A DNA stretch of 64,000 nt, taken from the NCBI RefSeq assembly GCF_003751445.1, contig NZ_RJUU01000001.1:3043001-3107000 (forward strand), in the 5' to 3' direction. Under the pieces are notes generated by a model, which had not been told where the DNA came from, searched no databases, and saw only the letters and a list, made by a program, of their open reading frames with translations. Both the position numbers and the translations under genes were made by a program. Position 1 is the stretch's first letter. Every line of letters starts with the position of its first letter. This document shows, one piece after another, positions 33,546 through 42,056 of the stretch. This DNA comes from Streptomyces sp. 840.1 (lineage in GTDB: Bacteria; Actinomycetota; Actinomycetes; Streptomycetales; Streptomycetaceae).

Positions 33546-34604
33546 TCAGAGCACCGGCGGGTTCAGTTCGATCGAGCGGAGCGCGGCGGCCAGCGCGAGC
33601 GGGCCACCGACGTCCAGTGCGGTGTCGGTGAACTTGATGGTGTGGTCGTCTCCGTGGGCGGCGGCCCGCGCGAAGACCTCCTCGGGGGTCAGCCCGGCGG
33701 GCGCGGCCGGGTGATCGGCGGGCCGGGCCGGGGAGTACGCGGCGGTGACCGCCGCACTGGCCGCCCACGCGGCGTCCAGGCTCGGCGCCCACAGCTCCCG
33801 GGGGAGCGCCGGCAGCGTACGCAGTACGGCGTTGGGCGCGGTCGCGGCGTGCACCAGCATCACCGGCGAGCCGTGCGCGTACGCCGCGTAGCGGTGGGTC
33901 GCGGCACGCACCAGCTCCTCCAGCCGGGTCCGGGCGAGGCCGGCGTCGGTCACCGGCTGCGGCGGCCAGAGCGGGAACGCGGTGAGCTGCCCGAGCCGTT
34001 CCCGGATGCCGCCGCTCTGGTCCGGCACCCGGTCCACCGCGTCCAGCGCGGCCGCCGCGCCGGATGCCGGGGCGAGCGGGGCCAGCGGGGGGAGCGGCTG
34101 GTGGCGGGCGGCCCAGTAGCCGAGGCCGTGGGCGAGTTCCGCGATACGGGGCGCGTTCCCGCTCTTCTCGCCGTTCCCGTCGGAGGCCAGCAGGGTGCGT
34201 ACGCAGTGGCCGACCCGGATCACCGGGTGGGTGGCGCCGGCCGCGATGCCGGGGAGCAGCCGCGGCCACCACTCCGCGAGGACCTCGCGCCAGGGCCGGT
34301 CGGCGGTCTCCCGCTCGAAGTACGCCGTCCAGTCGGCGATCCGGCGCGGGTCGCCCAGGGCCTCGCGCCAGTTGTCCGGGGTCACCTCGGCGAACCGGTC
34401 CGGCATGTCCTCCAGTTTCGCCCGGTAGTGGTCCAGCCACCGGTGCACGCCGGGCGCCTGGCCGTGGTGCACCAGTGCCTCGACCGCCATCGGGGCGTGA
34501 TTGCTCAGCCAGCCGTCCCGCTCGGGGCCGAAGGAGTGAAGCCGTTCCAGTGCCTCGTCGAGCGTGCCGGAGGTGTCGGGTGAGTTGTGCGTCGTGTCGT
34601 CCAT
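33546..34604 (-). CDS. Questin oxidase-like protein (DUF4243)
   Basis: 352 residues that follow the DUF4243 pattern along the whole length: LSNHAPMAVEALVHHG near the start, WREALGDPRRIADWTAYFE, the GATHPVIRVGHCVR motif, and DDHTIKFTDTAL close to the end with its conserved histidine. Fungal members such as GedK and AflY carry out Baeyer-Villiger-type cleavage of anthraquinones without a flavin. The bacterial substrate is unknown. Placed tail-to-tail with the ring-cleavage dioxygenase, so a joint role in aromatic degradation is possible. Confidence 0.85.
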   Translation of the reverse strand: MDDTTHNSPDTSGTLDEALERLHSFGPERDGWLSNHAPMAVEALVHHGQAPGVHRWLDHYRAKLEDMPDRFAEVTPDNWREALGDPRRIADWTAYFERETADRPWREVLAEWWPRLLPGIAAGATHPVIRVGHCVRTLLASDGNGEKSGNAPRIAELAHGLGYWAARHQPLPPLAPLAPASGAAAALDAVDRVPDQSGGIRERLGQLTAFPLWPPQPVTDAGLARTRLEELVRAATHRYAAYAHGSPVMLVHAATAPNAVLRTLPALPRELWAPSLDAAWAASAAVTAAYSPARPADHPAAPAGLTPEEVFARAAAHGDDHTIKFTDTALDVGGPLALAAALRSIELNPPVL

Positions 34605-34649
34605 GCCGCATCACGCTAGGGACCGCGACCGCTCTCCGTAACGGGCTGC

Positions 34650-34730
34650 GGTCCTAGGGAGGGTCCCGGCTGCGGTCCTAGGGCGGGCCCCGACTCCGGT
34701 CCTAGGGCGGGCCCTGCTCCGGTCCTAGGG
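34650..34730. repeat. Four tandem copies of a 24-bp unit containing GGTCCTAGGG
   Basis: GGTCCTAGGG occurs at 34650, 34674, 34698 and 34721, with spacings of 24, 24 and 23 bases. Each copy includes the palindrome CCTAGG. The array runs from just upstream of the questin-oxidase-like gene to the last codons of the acetyltransferase gene. Confidence 0.85.
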
Positions 34731-35285
34731 AGATACGCGAGCGGTCCTGGTCCCCAGGTGTTTCTCGTACCACGCGACGTCCCAGTACCGGCCGAACTTC
34801 CGGCCGACCTCCGCGTACGTGCCGAGGTGCCGGAAGCCGAAGCGTTCGTGCAGCCGGACCGAGGCCTCGTTCGGCTGGGCGATGCCCGCGTACGCCCGGT
34901 GCAGGTCCTCGCCGGCCAGGGCCTCGAAGAGCGCCGCGTACAGGAGGGTGCCGATGCCGCGCCCGGCGGCGCCGGGGGCGCAGTACGCGCTCACCTCGAC
35001 GGAGGTGGAGTACGCCGCTTTGGGCCGGAAGGCGCTGCTGGTGGCGTAGCCCAGGAGCCGGGGAGCCGGTCCATCGACATTACGGACATCCTGAGCAACC
35101 AGGAGCCGGTGCGGGCCGTCTACAGGGTGGGAGCGCAACCAGGGCAGACGCTGCTCCGGGGTGAAGGGCGCAGTGTCGAATGTGAGGGCGGTCTCACGCA
35201 CGTAGTGGTTGTAGATGTCCGTGAGGGACTCCAGATCCCTCTCGATACCTGGCCTGACCTGCGCCTCCGTGCCCGGCTGTGTCAT
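34725..35285 (-). CDS. GNAT acetyltransferase, phosphinothricin acetyltransferase-like
   Basis: 186 residues from ATG 35285. The pattern of Pat/Bar-type N-acetyltransferases is clear: DLESLTDIYNHYVRETALTFD at the N-terminus, the acetyl-CoA loop GAAGRGIGTLLYAALFE, and NEASVRLHERFGFRHLGTYAEVGRKFGRYWDV near the end. It transfers acetyl from acetyl-CoA to an amino group, possibly of phosphinothricin-like or methionine sulfone compounds. Native chromosomal copies occur in many streptomycetes. Divergent from hrdD. Confidence 0.88.
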   Translation of the reverse strand: MTQPGTEAQVRPGIERDLESLTDIYNHYVRETALTFDTAPFTPEQRLPWLRSHPVDGPHRLLVAQDVRNVDGPAPRLLGYATSSAFRPKAAYSTSVEVSAYCAPGAAGRGIGTLLYAALFEALAGEDLHRAYAGIAQPNEASVRLHERFGFRHLGTYAEVGRKFGRYWDVAWYEKHLGTRTARVSP

Positions 35286-35345
35286 GTGCCCTCCCTGGGT
35301 GGCGCGACAGGGTACTGCATGATCGCGAAAATGAATGCCAGGCAT

Positions 35346-35373
35346 GGGAATTCTGTCCGGATTCCAGTCGTTG
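35346..35373 (+). promoter_or_regulatory. SigR-type promoter of hrdD
   Basis: GGGAAT (35346-35351), an 18-bp spacer, then GTTG (35370-35373), a perfect match to the GGGAAT-N18-GTT consensus of the thiol-oxidative-stress sigma factor SigR. It lies 60 bases before the hrdD start. SigR control of hrdD is known in S. coelicolor. Confidence 0.85.
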
Positions 35374-35432
35374 TTTCCATCGGAAGCTGGGCACCCGAAA
35401 GGGTGTCGCGACCTACTCAGCAAGGAGCACGC

Positions 35433-36431
35433 ATGGCAACCCGTGCCGTCGCCCGACGTTCGTCCTCCACCGGCGGGACCAACCGGGCAAGCAGTGTTCG
35501 CGCCGTGGGCGGGGAGATCGCCGATCGCGACCTGGTCGGCATGTATCTGGATGAGATCGCGCGCACGCCGCTGCTCGATGCCGCCAAGGAGGTCGAGCTG
35601 TCGCAGACCGTCGAGGCGGGCGTCTTCGCGCAGCGGATACTCGACGGCGTGGTGGAGAGCGATGCCGGCGGGGCCTCGCGCGAGGAGCTGGAGGCGCTGG
35701 TCGCCGACGGCGAGCGCGCCAAGGACGTATTCATCCGGTCCAACCTCCGACTCGTGGTAGCCGTGGCCCGCCGGTACCCGCGGGCCGGGCTTCCCCTGCT
35801 CGACCTGATCCAGGAGGGCAACGCGGGCCTGGTGCGGGCGGTCGAGAAGTTCGACTACGCCAAGGGCTTCAAGTTCTCCACGTATGCGACGTGGTGGATC
35901 CGGCAGGCCATCACCCGCTCGATAGCCGACCAGTCACGCACCATCCGGCTCCCCGTCCACCTGGTGGAGGAGCTCGGCCGGATCCGCCGGGTGCAGCGCG
36001 AGTTCAACCGCGAGCACGGGCGCGACCCGGAGCATGCGGAGATCGCCGCCGAGCTGGATTCCACCACCTCGCGAGTCGGCGACGTGCTGGACTGGGCCCG
36101 TGACCCGGTCAGCCTCAACATGTCGGTCGACGACGACGGCGACACGCAGTTCGGAGACCTCCTGGAGGACACCTCCGCGGTGTCCCCCGAGCAGTCGGTG
36201 ATGACACTGCTGCGCAGCGAGGAACTGGAGGAGCTGATCGGCAGGCTCGACAACCGCACCGCCTCCATCATCCGGATGCGGTACGGAATCGAGGACGGCC
36301 GTGAGCGGACGCTGACCGAAGTGGGCAAGCAGCACGGGCTCACCAGGGAGCGAATCCGCCAGATCGAGAAGCACGCACTGCTCGAACTGAAGCGAATGGC
36401 TCACGACACGGGCTTTGACGCTGCGGCCTGA
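35433..36431 (+). CDS. hrdD: RNA polymerase principal-like sigma factor HrdD
   Basis: 332 residues from ATG 35433 with AAGGAG upstream. Full sigma-70 architecture: region 1.2 (DLVGMYLDEIARTPLLD), region 2 (RSNLRLVVAVARRY, then GFKFSTYATWWIRQAITR), region 3 and region 4 with the HTH LTREQ-like LTRERIRQIE. Length and the start MATRAVARR match HrdD of Streptomyces. HrdD directs RNA polymerase to HrdB-like promoters and is dispensable in S. coelicolor. A SigR promoter precedes it and a strong T-rich terminator follows. Confidence 0.97.
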   Translation: MATRAVARRSSSTGGTNRASSVRAVGGEIADRDLVGMYLDEIARTPLLDAAKEVELSQTVEAGVFAQRILDGVVESDAGGASREELEALVADGERAKDVFIRSNLRLVVAVARRYPRAGLPLLDLIQEGNAGLVRAVEKFDYAKGFKFSTYATWWIRQAITRSIADQSRTIRLPVHLVEELGRIRRVQREFNREHGRDPEHAEIAAELDSTTSRVGDVLDWARDPVSLNMSVDDDGDTQFGDLLEDTSAVSPEQSVMTLLRSEELEELIGRLDNRTASIIRMRYGIEDGRERTLTEVGKQHGLTRERIRQIEKHALLELKRMAHDTGFDAAA

Positions 36432-36485
36432 GCCCAAGTCCAGTAACCTCCGAATTGGGCCGCTTCATATCGGCCCCCCTGAGCT

Positions 36486-36522
36486 GAGTCCCGGCGCCCA
36501 CCCCCCCCTGGCGCCGGGGCTC
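36486..36522 (+). terminator. Intrinsic terminator of hrdD
   Basis: GAGTCCCGGCGCC and GGCGCCGGGGCTC pair along 13 bases with one G/U position, followed by CTTTTTCC. One of the few hairpins in the window with a real T tract. Confidence 0.88.
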
Positions 36523-36548
36523 ATCCCTTTTTCCTCATGCTTTTTCCT

Positions 36549-37559
36549 TCATGTCTTCTCCGGGGGCCCGCCCCCTCGCGCCGCCTGCTGCGCGGCAGAC
36601 GACGCCGCCGCGCGGGTGAGCCTGCCGCCCAGGTCGTTCAGATACGCCACCAGCTGCGGCGGCCCGTACGCGGTGAATTCGCAGTCGACCATCGCCAGCC
36701 GCACCGCCACCCACTCCAGGGAGTCCGACAGCGCCGCCCGCAGCCGGCAGCTGTGCTCACCGGTCGCCTCCAGCGGGCCGATCGAGGCGGGCAGCCGCGA
36801 GGTGACGAACTCCGCCGGGGCCGCGAAGCTCACATCGATCGCCAGCTCCGGCTTGACGCGCGCCATGGATCTGGTCAGGAACTCCGCCGCGTCGCCCGTC
36901 GGCAGCTCCCGGGGCACGAAGCGGGAGCCCGTCGCGAACGGTTCGCTCACCCGGTCGACCCGGAAGGTGCGCCATGCCGCCCGCTCCAGGTCGTACGCGA
37001 CCAGGTACCAGCGCCACCCGGTGCTGACCAGGCGGTACGGCTCGACCTGCCGCCGCGTCTCGGCGCCGTCCCCCGCCCGGTAGGCGAACCGCAGCCGCTC
37101 CCGCCCCGTGACCGCCGACGCCATCACGGTCAGCGTCTGCGGGTCGATCATCGCCCCGTCCCCGCGCGCCAGCGGCACCGTGGCGTTCTGGAGGACGGAG
37201 ACCCGGTGGCGCAGCCGCGAGGGCAGCACCTGCTCCAGCTTGGCCAGCGCCCGCACGGAGGCCTCGTCGACGCCCTCGATGGCGTGGCCCGCCCCGGCCC
37301 GCAGCCCCACCGCGATGGCCACCGCCTCCTCGTCGTCCAGCAGCAGCGGTGGCATGGCCGCGCCGGCCACCAGCCGGTAGCCGCCGACCGCGCCGCGTGA
37401 CGCCTCGACCGGGTACCCCAGGTCGCGGAGGCGGTCGATGTCCCGGCGGATGGTGCGGGGACTGACGTCGAGTCGTTCCGCGAGTTCACTGCCCGGCCAC
37501 TCGCGCGGCGTCTGGAGCAGTGACAGCAGATTCAGCAGTCGTGCCGGGGTGTCGGTCAT
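36549..37559 (-). CDS. HTH and WYL domain transcriptional regulator (YafY type)
   Basis: 336 residues from ATG 37559. An N-terminal HTH_11 (ELAERLDVSPRTIRRDIDRL) is followed by GYPVEASRGAVGGYRL and a WYL domain (EPYRLVSTGWRWYLVAYD) with the WCX extension at the C-terminus. WYL regulators bind a nucleic-acid or small ligand in the WYL pocket. It is divergent from a DHA2 exporter gene across 62 bases, with a large palindrome between them, so it most likely controls that exporter and itself. Confidence 0.92.
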   Translation of the reverse strand: MTDTPARLLNLLSLLQTPREWPGSELAERLDVSPRTIRRDIDRLRDLGYPVEASRGAVGGYRLVAGAAMPPLLLDDEEAVAIAVGLRAGAGHAIEGVDEASVRALAKLEQVLPSRLRHRVSVLQNATVPLARGDGAMIDPQTLTVMASAVTGRERLRFAYRAGDGAETRRQVEPYRLVSTGWRWYLVAYDLERAAWRTFRVDRVSEPFATGSRFVPRELPTGDAAEFLTRSMARVKPELAIDVSFAAPAEFVTSRLPASIGPLEATGEHSCRLRAALSDSLEWVAVRLAMVDCEFTAYGPPQLVAYLNDLGGRLTRAAASSAAQQAARGGGPPEKT

Positions 37560-37576
37560 GTCACCCAGGATGCCCA

Positions 37577-37605
37577 CCCATTGGGTCATGAACTGACCTA
37601 ATGGG
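37577..37605. promoter_or_regulatory. 12-5-12 palindromic operator between WYL and exporter genes
   Basis: CCCATTGGGTCA, 5-bp spacer, TGACCTAATGGG. The arms pair at 11 of 12 positions. The site sits in the middle of the 62-bp divergent promoter region. Confidence 0.8.
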
Positions 37606-37621
37606 CCCTTAACTTCTTCAT

Positions 37622-39214
37622 ATGACTTCTTCCGCACCCCAGCCGTCCGGGACGGCCGCCGCCGCGGTGTCCTCGGACGCATCGGACCGCCGCCGGTGGT
37701 TCGCGCTGGCCATCGTGATGACCGCGGCCTTCATGGACCTCGTCGACGTCACGATCGTCAACATCGCCATCCCGAGCATTCAGCGGGATACCGGCGCCAC
37801 GTTCGGTTCGATCCAGTGGATCACCGCCGGATACGCCCTGGCCTTCGCCGCCGGGCTGATCACCGGCGGCCGGCTCGGTGACATCTACGGCCGCAAGCGG
37901 CTGTTCCTCATCGGGATCGGCGGCTTCACCCTCGCCTCCGCACTGTGCGGATTCGCCGCCAACCCGGAGATGCTGGTCGCCTCGCGCATCCTCCAGGGCG
38001 GCACGGCCGCGCTGATGGTCCCGCAGGTGCTGTCGATCGTGCACGCCACCTTCCCGGCGCACGAGCGTGGCAAGGTCTTCGGCCTCTTCGGCGCGATCGT
38101 CGGACTCGGCGCCGTGTCCGGGCCGCTGCTGGGTGCGCTGCTCACCGAGTGGAACATCGCCGGTCTCGAATGGCGCCCGATCTTCCTGATCAACCTGCCG
38201 GTCGGCATCGCGGGGCTGATCCTGGGCCGCAAGTTCATCACCGAGTCGAAGGCGCCGAAGGCGCTGCGCCTCGACCTGGTCGGTGTGGTGCTGGTGACGG
38301 CCGCGATGCTCATGCTGATCTACCCCCTCACCCGTGGCGAGGAGCTGGACTGGCCGCTGTGGGGCTACCTGTCGATGGCCGGCAGCCTGGTGGTGTTCCT
38401 GGTCCTGGTGATCTTCGAGCAGCGCAAGGCGCGCCGGGACGGCTCGCCGCTGGTCGAGCTGTCGCTGTTCCGGGTCAAGAGCTTCGCCGCCGGTATCGCC
38501 GTGCAGCTGACCTTCGGCGTCGGCCTCGGCATCTTCTTCCTGGTCTGGACGCTCTACATGCAGGAGGGGCTCGGCTGGAGCGCGCTGCGGGCCGGCACGA
38601 CCGGAATCCCGTTCTCGGTCGCCGTCTCCGTCGCCGCCGGGATCTCCGTACAGAAGCTGGTGCCGCGCTTCGGCCGCAAGGTCCTCCAGGCGGGTGCGCT
38701 GCTGATGGCCGCAGGTCTGCTGATCTACATCTGGGAGTCCGACCGCTACGGCATGGGCATCACCTCCTGGCAGATGGCGCTGCCGCTGGTGGTCATGGGC
38801 CTCGGGATGGGGCTCATCGTGGCCCCGCTGGCCGACGCGGTGCTGTCCGAGGTGCCGAAGGAGCACTCCGGCTCCGCCTCCGGCCTCTTCAACACCGTCC
38901 AGCAGATGGGCAACGCCCTGGGGCTCGCGCTCGTCTCGGTCATCTTCTTCGGGGCGATCGGTGACCGGCTCACGCTCGCGCAGGTGGGCCCGGCGTTCGC
39001 GAACGCCTTCGAGCACTCGCTGTGGTGGGTGGTCGGAGTGCTCGCGGCCATCTTCCTGCTGATGTTCGCGCTGCCGGCCCACCCGAAGCAGCACGTGGAG
39101 GGCGGGGGTGACGATGCCGGTGGTGCCGACGGTGTCACCGATGCCACCGAGGAGCCCGGCAGCGAGGGTCCCATCAGTGGGGAAGCCACCACTGAGTCCG
39201 TGCTCACGCACTGA
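37622..39214 (+). CDS. DHA2-family (14-TM) MFS multidrug exporter
   Basis: 530 residues. Motif D1 DLVDVTIVNIAIP in TM1, motif A GGRLGDIYGRKR, motif B RILQGGTAALMVPQ and motif C GLGAVSGPLLGALL. The C-terminal 40 residues are acidic and glycine rich (GGGDDAGGADGV). Proton-driven export of drug-like compounds is expected. The start at ATG 37622 is close to the palindrome; no strong ribosome-binding site is visible, so the message may have a very short leader. Controlled by the divergent WYL gene by inference. Confidence 0.92.
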   Translation: MTSSAPQPSGTAAAAVSSDASDRRRWFALAIVMTAAFMDLVDVTIVNIAIPSIQRDTGATFGSIQWITAGYALAFAAGLITGGRLGDIYGRKRLFLIGIGGFTLASALCGFAANPEMLVASRILQGGTAALMVPQVLSIVHATFPAHERGKVFGLFGAIVGLGAVSGPLLGALLTEWNIAGLEWRPIFLINLPVGIAGLILGRKFITESKAPKALRLDLVGVVLVTAAMLMLIYPLTRGEELDWPLWGYLSMAGSLVVFLVLVIFEQRKARRDGSPLVELSLFRVKSFAAGIAVQLTFGVGLGIFFLVWTLYMQEGLGWSALRAGTTGIPFSVAVSVAAGISVQKLVPRFGRKVLQAGALLMAAGLLIYIWESDRYGMGITSWQMALPLVVMGLGMGLIVAPLADAVLSEVPKEHSGSASGLFNTVQQMGNALGLALVSVIFFGAIGDRLTLAQVGPAFANAFEHSLWWVVGVLAAIFLLMFALPAHPKQHVEGGGDDAGGADGVTDATEEPGSEGPISGEATTESVLTH

Positions 39215-39273
39215 GGCGACGAGGTACGGGGACGAAGAAGAAGACGGGGGCAGAGACGGGGACGCGACGGCTA

Positions 39274-39326
39274 CGGGGACGCGACGGAGAGCGGCGCACG
39301 GGGGTCGCGGCTCCGTCGCGTCCCCG
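39274..39326. terminator. Terminator with 16-bp perfect arms
   Basis: CGGGGACGCGACGGAG and CTCCGTCGCGTCCCCG at 39274-39289 and 39311-39326, within a GACGGGGACG-rich stretch, between the convergent exporter and DUF6227 genes. Confidence 0.82.
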
Positions 39327-39428
39327 CACCCGTCCTTACGCTTGTCCCGTCTCCGCTCTCCTTCGCGTCCCCGTCCTCACGTCCGTCCCGTCTCCGTCAC
39401 CACGTCCGTCGCGAGGCGCGCCGTGCCG

Positions 39429-40199
39429 TCAGCAGATGCGCGTACGGCTCTCCATCGCACCGCGCGCGGTCTCCTCGTCGCCGTACACCTCGCACATGTG
39501 GCGGCCGTCGGGCGTCGCCGTGTGCTCGACCTCCCACAGGCTCGTCTCGCTGCCGTCCAGCAGCAGGAAGGCGTGCTCGTACAGCGTGAAGCCGGCGTCC
39601 CGCCCGTCCACCTGGCACTGGCGCCCGAAGATCTGCGTGATGTGGTGGGCGAAGGCCGCCCGCAGGAGGTGGGCCGTCTCCTCACCGGGGACGTCCCCGT
39701 TCTCCGCGCGGCGCAGCACGCGGCGGGCGTGGTCCGCGGAGTTGTCCGGGGCGTACATCCGGGGCAGCGGGGCCGGCGGCGCGGCCATCAGGGCCGTGAG
39801 GATCTCCAGGTCACCCTGCGGGCCCTCGTCCCCGAAGACCGGGGCGTCGCAGAAGCCGCCCGCGAGCCGGGCTGCGGCGATATGCGCATCGGCCTCGTCG
39901 TCGTACAGCTCGTGCTGCCGGTCGCCGGGCTGCGAGCCGCAGCGCGGGCCCTCCGGATCCCGCTGGCCGCAGTGCACCAGCTCCCAGAGCGTTAACGGGC
40001 TGCCGTCGCACAGCAGATACGTGTGCCGGTAGGTCTCGCGGTGCAGCGTCGCGCTGTGGTGCGAGGAGTGCAGGGAGCTGCTGTGGGCGAGGGCTGTGCC
40101 GAGCCGCTCCACCGTACTGTCGGGCAGGTCGAACGAGTTGAGAGCCCGTCGCAGGAGTCGTTCGAGGTGCTGCTCGGTTGTCTCGTACGGATCGCTCAA
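39429..40199 (-). CDS. DUF6227 family protein
   Basis: 256 residues. The protein consists of two similar halves, each with an aromatic strand ending in a charged turn: HTYLLCDGSPLTLWELVH in the first and HAFLLLDGSETSLWEVEH in the second, both preceded by a HRET or TLYE segment. It matches the Streptomyces-specific family I know as DUF6227, of unknown function. No signal peptide or membrane segment. The internal duplication suggests a pseudo-symmetric binding protein. It is the first gene reading left of the P1 peptidase gene. Confidence 0.75.
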   Translation of the reverse strand: MSDPYETTEQHLERLLRRALNSFDLPDSTVERLGTALAHSSSLHSSHHSATLHRETYRHTYLLCDGSPLTLWELVHCGQRDPEGPRCGSQPGDRQHELYDDEADAHIAAARLAGGFCDAPVFGDEGPQGDLEILTALMAAPPAPLPRMYAPDNSADHARRVLRRAENGDVPGEETAHLLRAAFAHHITQIFGRQCQVDGRDAGFTLYEHAFLLLDGSETSLWEVEHTATPDGRHMCEVYGDEETARGAMESRTRIC

Positions 40200-40332
40200 G
40201 GTGCTTCTCCAGGCCGTCGCCGCGTGTTACCCGATGCGTGCTTAACGTAGTCCCTGGGTCTGACATCGTGACCGGGGTTCAGCAAAACGTACGACGCACG
40301 CAGAAGGTTCCCGGCGTTTTGCCCGAACTTCC

Positions 40333-41421
40333 TTATGCGGAGGGCGAGTCGGCCATGGGTCCCTCGTCGTCCGTAGGCCGCCCCGGGCGGGGGTGCATGC
40401 CGTAGAGCTCGCCGTACGAGGGATAGGTGCCGCCGCCCTCGCGGCCGTTGACGCCTGTCGCCGCCCGTGCGGCCTTCACGATGGCGCGGGCCACGGCCTC
40501 CGCACCCGCCGCGAGCAGGTCGTTGAGGGCGATCGGGTTCGCCGGGTCCAGTGTCCGTTCGCCGGTGGCCAGGGCGAAAACGGTGTCCCCGTCGGTCAGC
40601 AGGTGTACGGGACGGATGGCGCGCGCCAGCCCGTCGTGGGCCGTGCCGGCGAGCTTCTGGGCCTGTGCCCGGCCGAGGTCGGCGTCCGTGGCGACGACGG
40701 CGAGCGTGGTGTTGAGCAGGGGGCGCGCATTCCCGTCGTGCGCCTGCGCCAGGCGCTGTCGCGCCGTGCGGTGGACCTCGGGCGCGGGGGCGACCGCCGG
40801 CTCGGCGGCCCCGTACTCCCCGTACAGCACCCCGGTACGGGGATCGAGCACCGAGCCCGCCGCGTTCACCACGACCAGCGCACCCACCGTGATCCCGGAC
40901 GGCAGCAGGACGCTCGCGGTGCCCACCCCGCCCTTCAGCTGCCCGGCGACCGCGCCCGTGCCCGCGCCGACGCATCCCTCGGCGACCGCCGCCCCCGGCT
41001 CCGTGCGCGCGGCGTCCTCCACGGCGGCCCGGCCGGTCGACGCGTCCGGGCGGGCCCGCCAGTCGCCGCCCCGGCCCAGGTCGAAGAGGCAGGCCGCCGG
41101 GACCACCGGAACGACCTGCGCCGGATCGGCCCCGACCCGCACGCCGCGCCCCTGCTCCTCCAGCCAGGCCATCACCCCGGACGCCGCGTCCAGCCCGAAC
41201 GCGCTGCCCCCGGTCAGCACCACGGCGTCGATGCGCTGCACCAGGTTGCGCGGGTCGAGCGCGTCCGTCTCCCTGGTGCCGGGGCCGCCGCCACGCACAT
41301 CGACGGCGGCGACCGCACCGCCCTCGGGGGCGAGGACCACGGTGGTGCCGCTGAGCGCGCCCCTGCCCGCGAGCGAGGCGTGCCCGACCCGGATTCCGGC
41401 GACATCGGTCAGGGCGTCCAT
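40333..41421 (-). CDS. P1-family self-cleaving aminopeptidase/amidohydrolase (DmpA/NylC type)
   Basis: 362 residues from ATG 41421 (GAGGAG upstream); the longer frame adds a Pro/Asp repeat without a ribosome-binding site. Family features: [11 protein letters not shown] at the start, [30 protein letters not shown], and the autocleavage site LLNTTLAVV, where Asn237-Thr238 would be processed to make Thr238 the N-terminal nucleophile. Relatives cleave N-terminal beta- or D-amino acids or nylon oligomers. Cytoplasmic; substrate unknown. Confidence 0.9.
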   Translation of the reverse strand: MDALTDVAGIRVGHASLAGRGALSGTTVVLAPEGGAVAAVDVRGGGPGTRETDALDPRNLVQRIDAVVLTGGSAFGLDAASGVMAWLEEQGRGVRVGADPAQVVPVVPAACLFDLGRGGDWRARPDASTGRAAVEDAARTEPGAAVAEGCVGAGTGAVAGQLKGGVGTASVLLPSGITVGALVVVNAAGSVLDPRTGVLYGEYGAAEPAVAPAPEVHRTARQRLAQAHDGNARPLLNTTLAVVATDADLGRAQAQKLAGTAHDGLARAIRPVHLLTDGDTVFALATGERTLDPANPIALNDLLAAGAEAVARAIVKAARAATGVNGREGGGTYPSYGELYGMHPRPGRPTDDEGPMADSPSA

Positions 41422-41582
41422 CCGGTGCTCCTCGGGGTCGGGGCCGTGGCAATCGGGGTCGGGGTCGGGGTCCGGGTTGTGCGTGGTGGGCGGCACAGGG
41501 CGAACCTACCCGCGCGCGGGCGGGAGAAGCGGGAGGGGCCACGGCAGAGGAAGGGCAGGAGCAGGGGGCGGCGGGCGGCGCC

Positions 41583-42031
41583 GGGTTCAAGGAGTTCGCC
41601 TCGCGGGTCGCCATCGACACCTCGGCCCTCCAGTTCGAGTCCGACGAGCTGATGCGCCCGAAGTACGGGGACGACGCGGCCATCGCCTGCGGCGTATCCG
41701 CGATGGCCACGGGCAGGCAGATGCAGTTCTTCGGCGCCCGCGTCAACGTCGCCAAGGCGCTGCTGTACGCGATCAACGGCGGCCGCGACGAGCGCACCGG
41801 CAAGCTCGTGGTGAGCGGCTTCGAGCCGGTCACCGGCGACTACCTGGACTACGACACCGTCGCCGAGCGGTACGACGCGATGCTCGACCGGCCGGCCAGG
41901 ACGCCATGGAGCACCCGGAGAGGTACCCGCAGCTGACCATCAGGGTCTCCGGATACGCGGTCAACTTCACCCGGCTGAGCCGTGAGCAGCAGCTCGACGT
42001 CATCAACCGCACGTTCCGCGACTCGCTCTGA
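41583..42031 (+). pseudogene. pflB: Remnant of pyruvate formate-lyase (pflB), both ends of the C-terminal half joined
   Basis: Two pieces of a PFL glycyl-radical enzyme are fused in different frames. The first (41583 to about 41890) covers the active-site cysteine region: [35 protein letters not shown] and [23 protein letters not shown]. The usual Cys-Cys pair is Cys-Gly. The second (41900-42031) covers the glycyl-radical loop [13 protein letters not shown] and the C-terminus [14 protein letters not shown]. Roughly 250 residues between them and some 380 before them, by comparison with known PFL, are missing. No start codon. It cannot make an active enzyme. Confidence 0.88.
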
Positions 42032-42056
42032 CGCCATCCGCACCGGAGGCCCCGCC

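Noticed and set aside
37598..39211. 537-codon open frame opposite the DHA2 exporter (and a similar one at 30266-31798)
   Set aside because: His/Gln/Arg-rich shadows of membrane-protein genes; no start signal.
41652..42031. Programmed frameshift in pflB
   Set aside because: The frames cannot be joined into a full protein because about 250 residues between them are absent; deletion explains it better.
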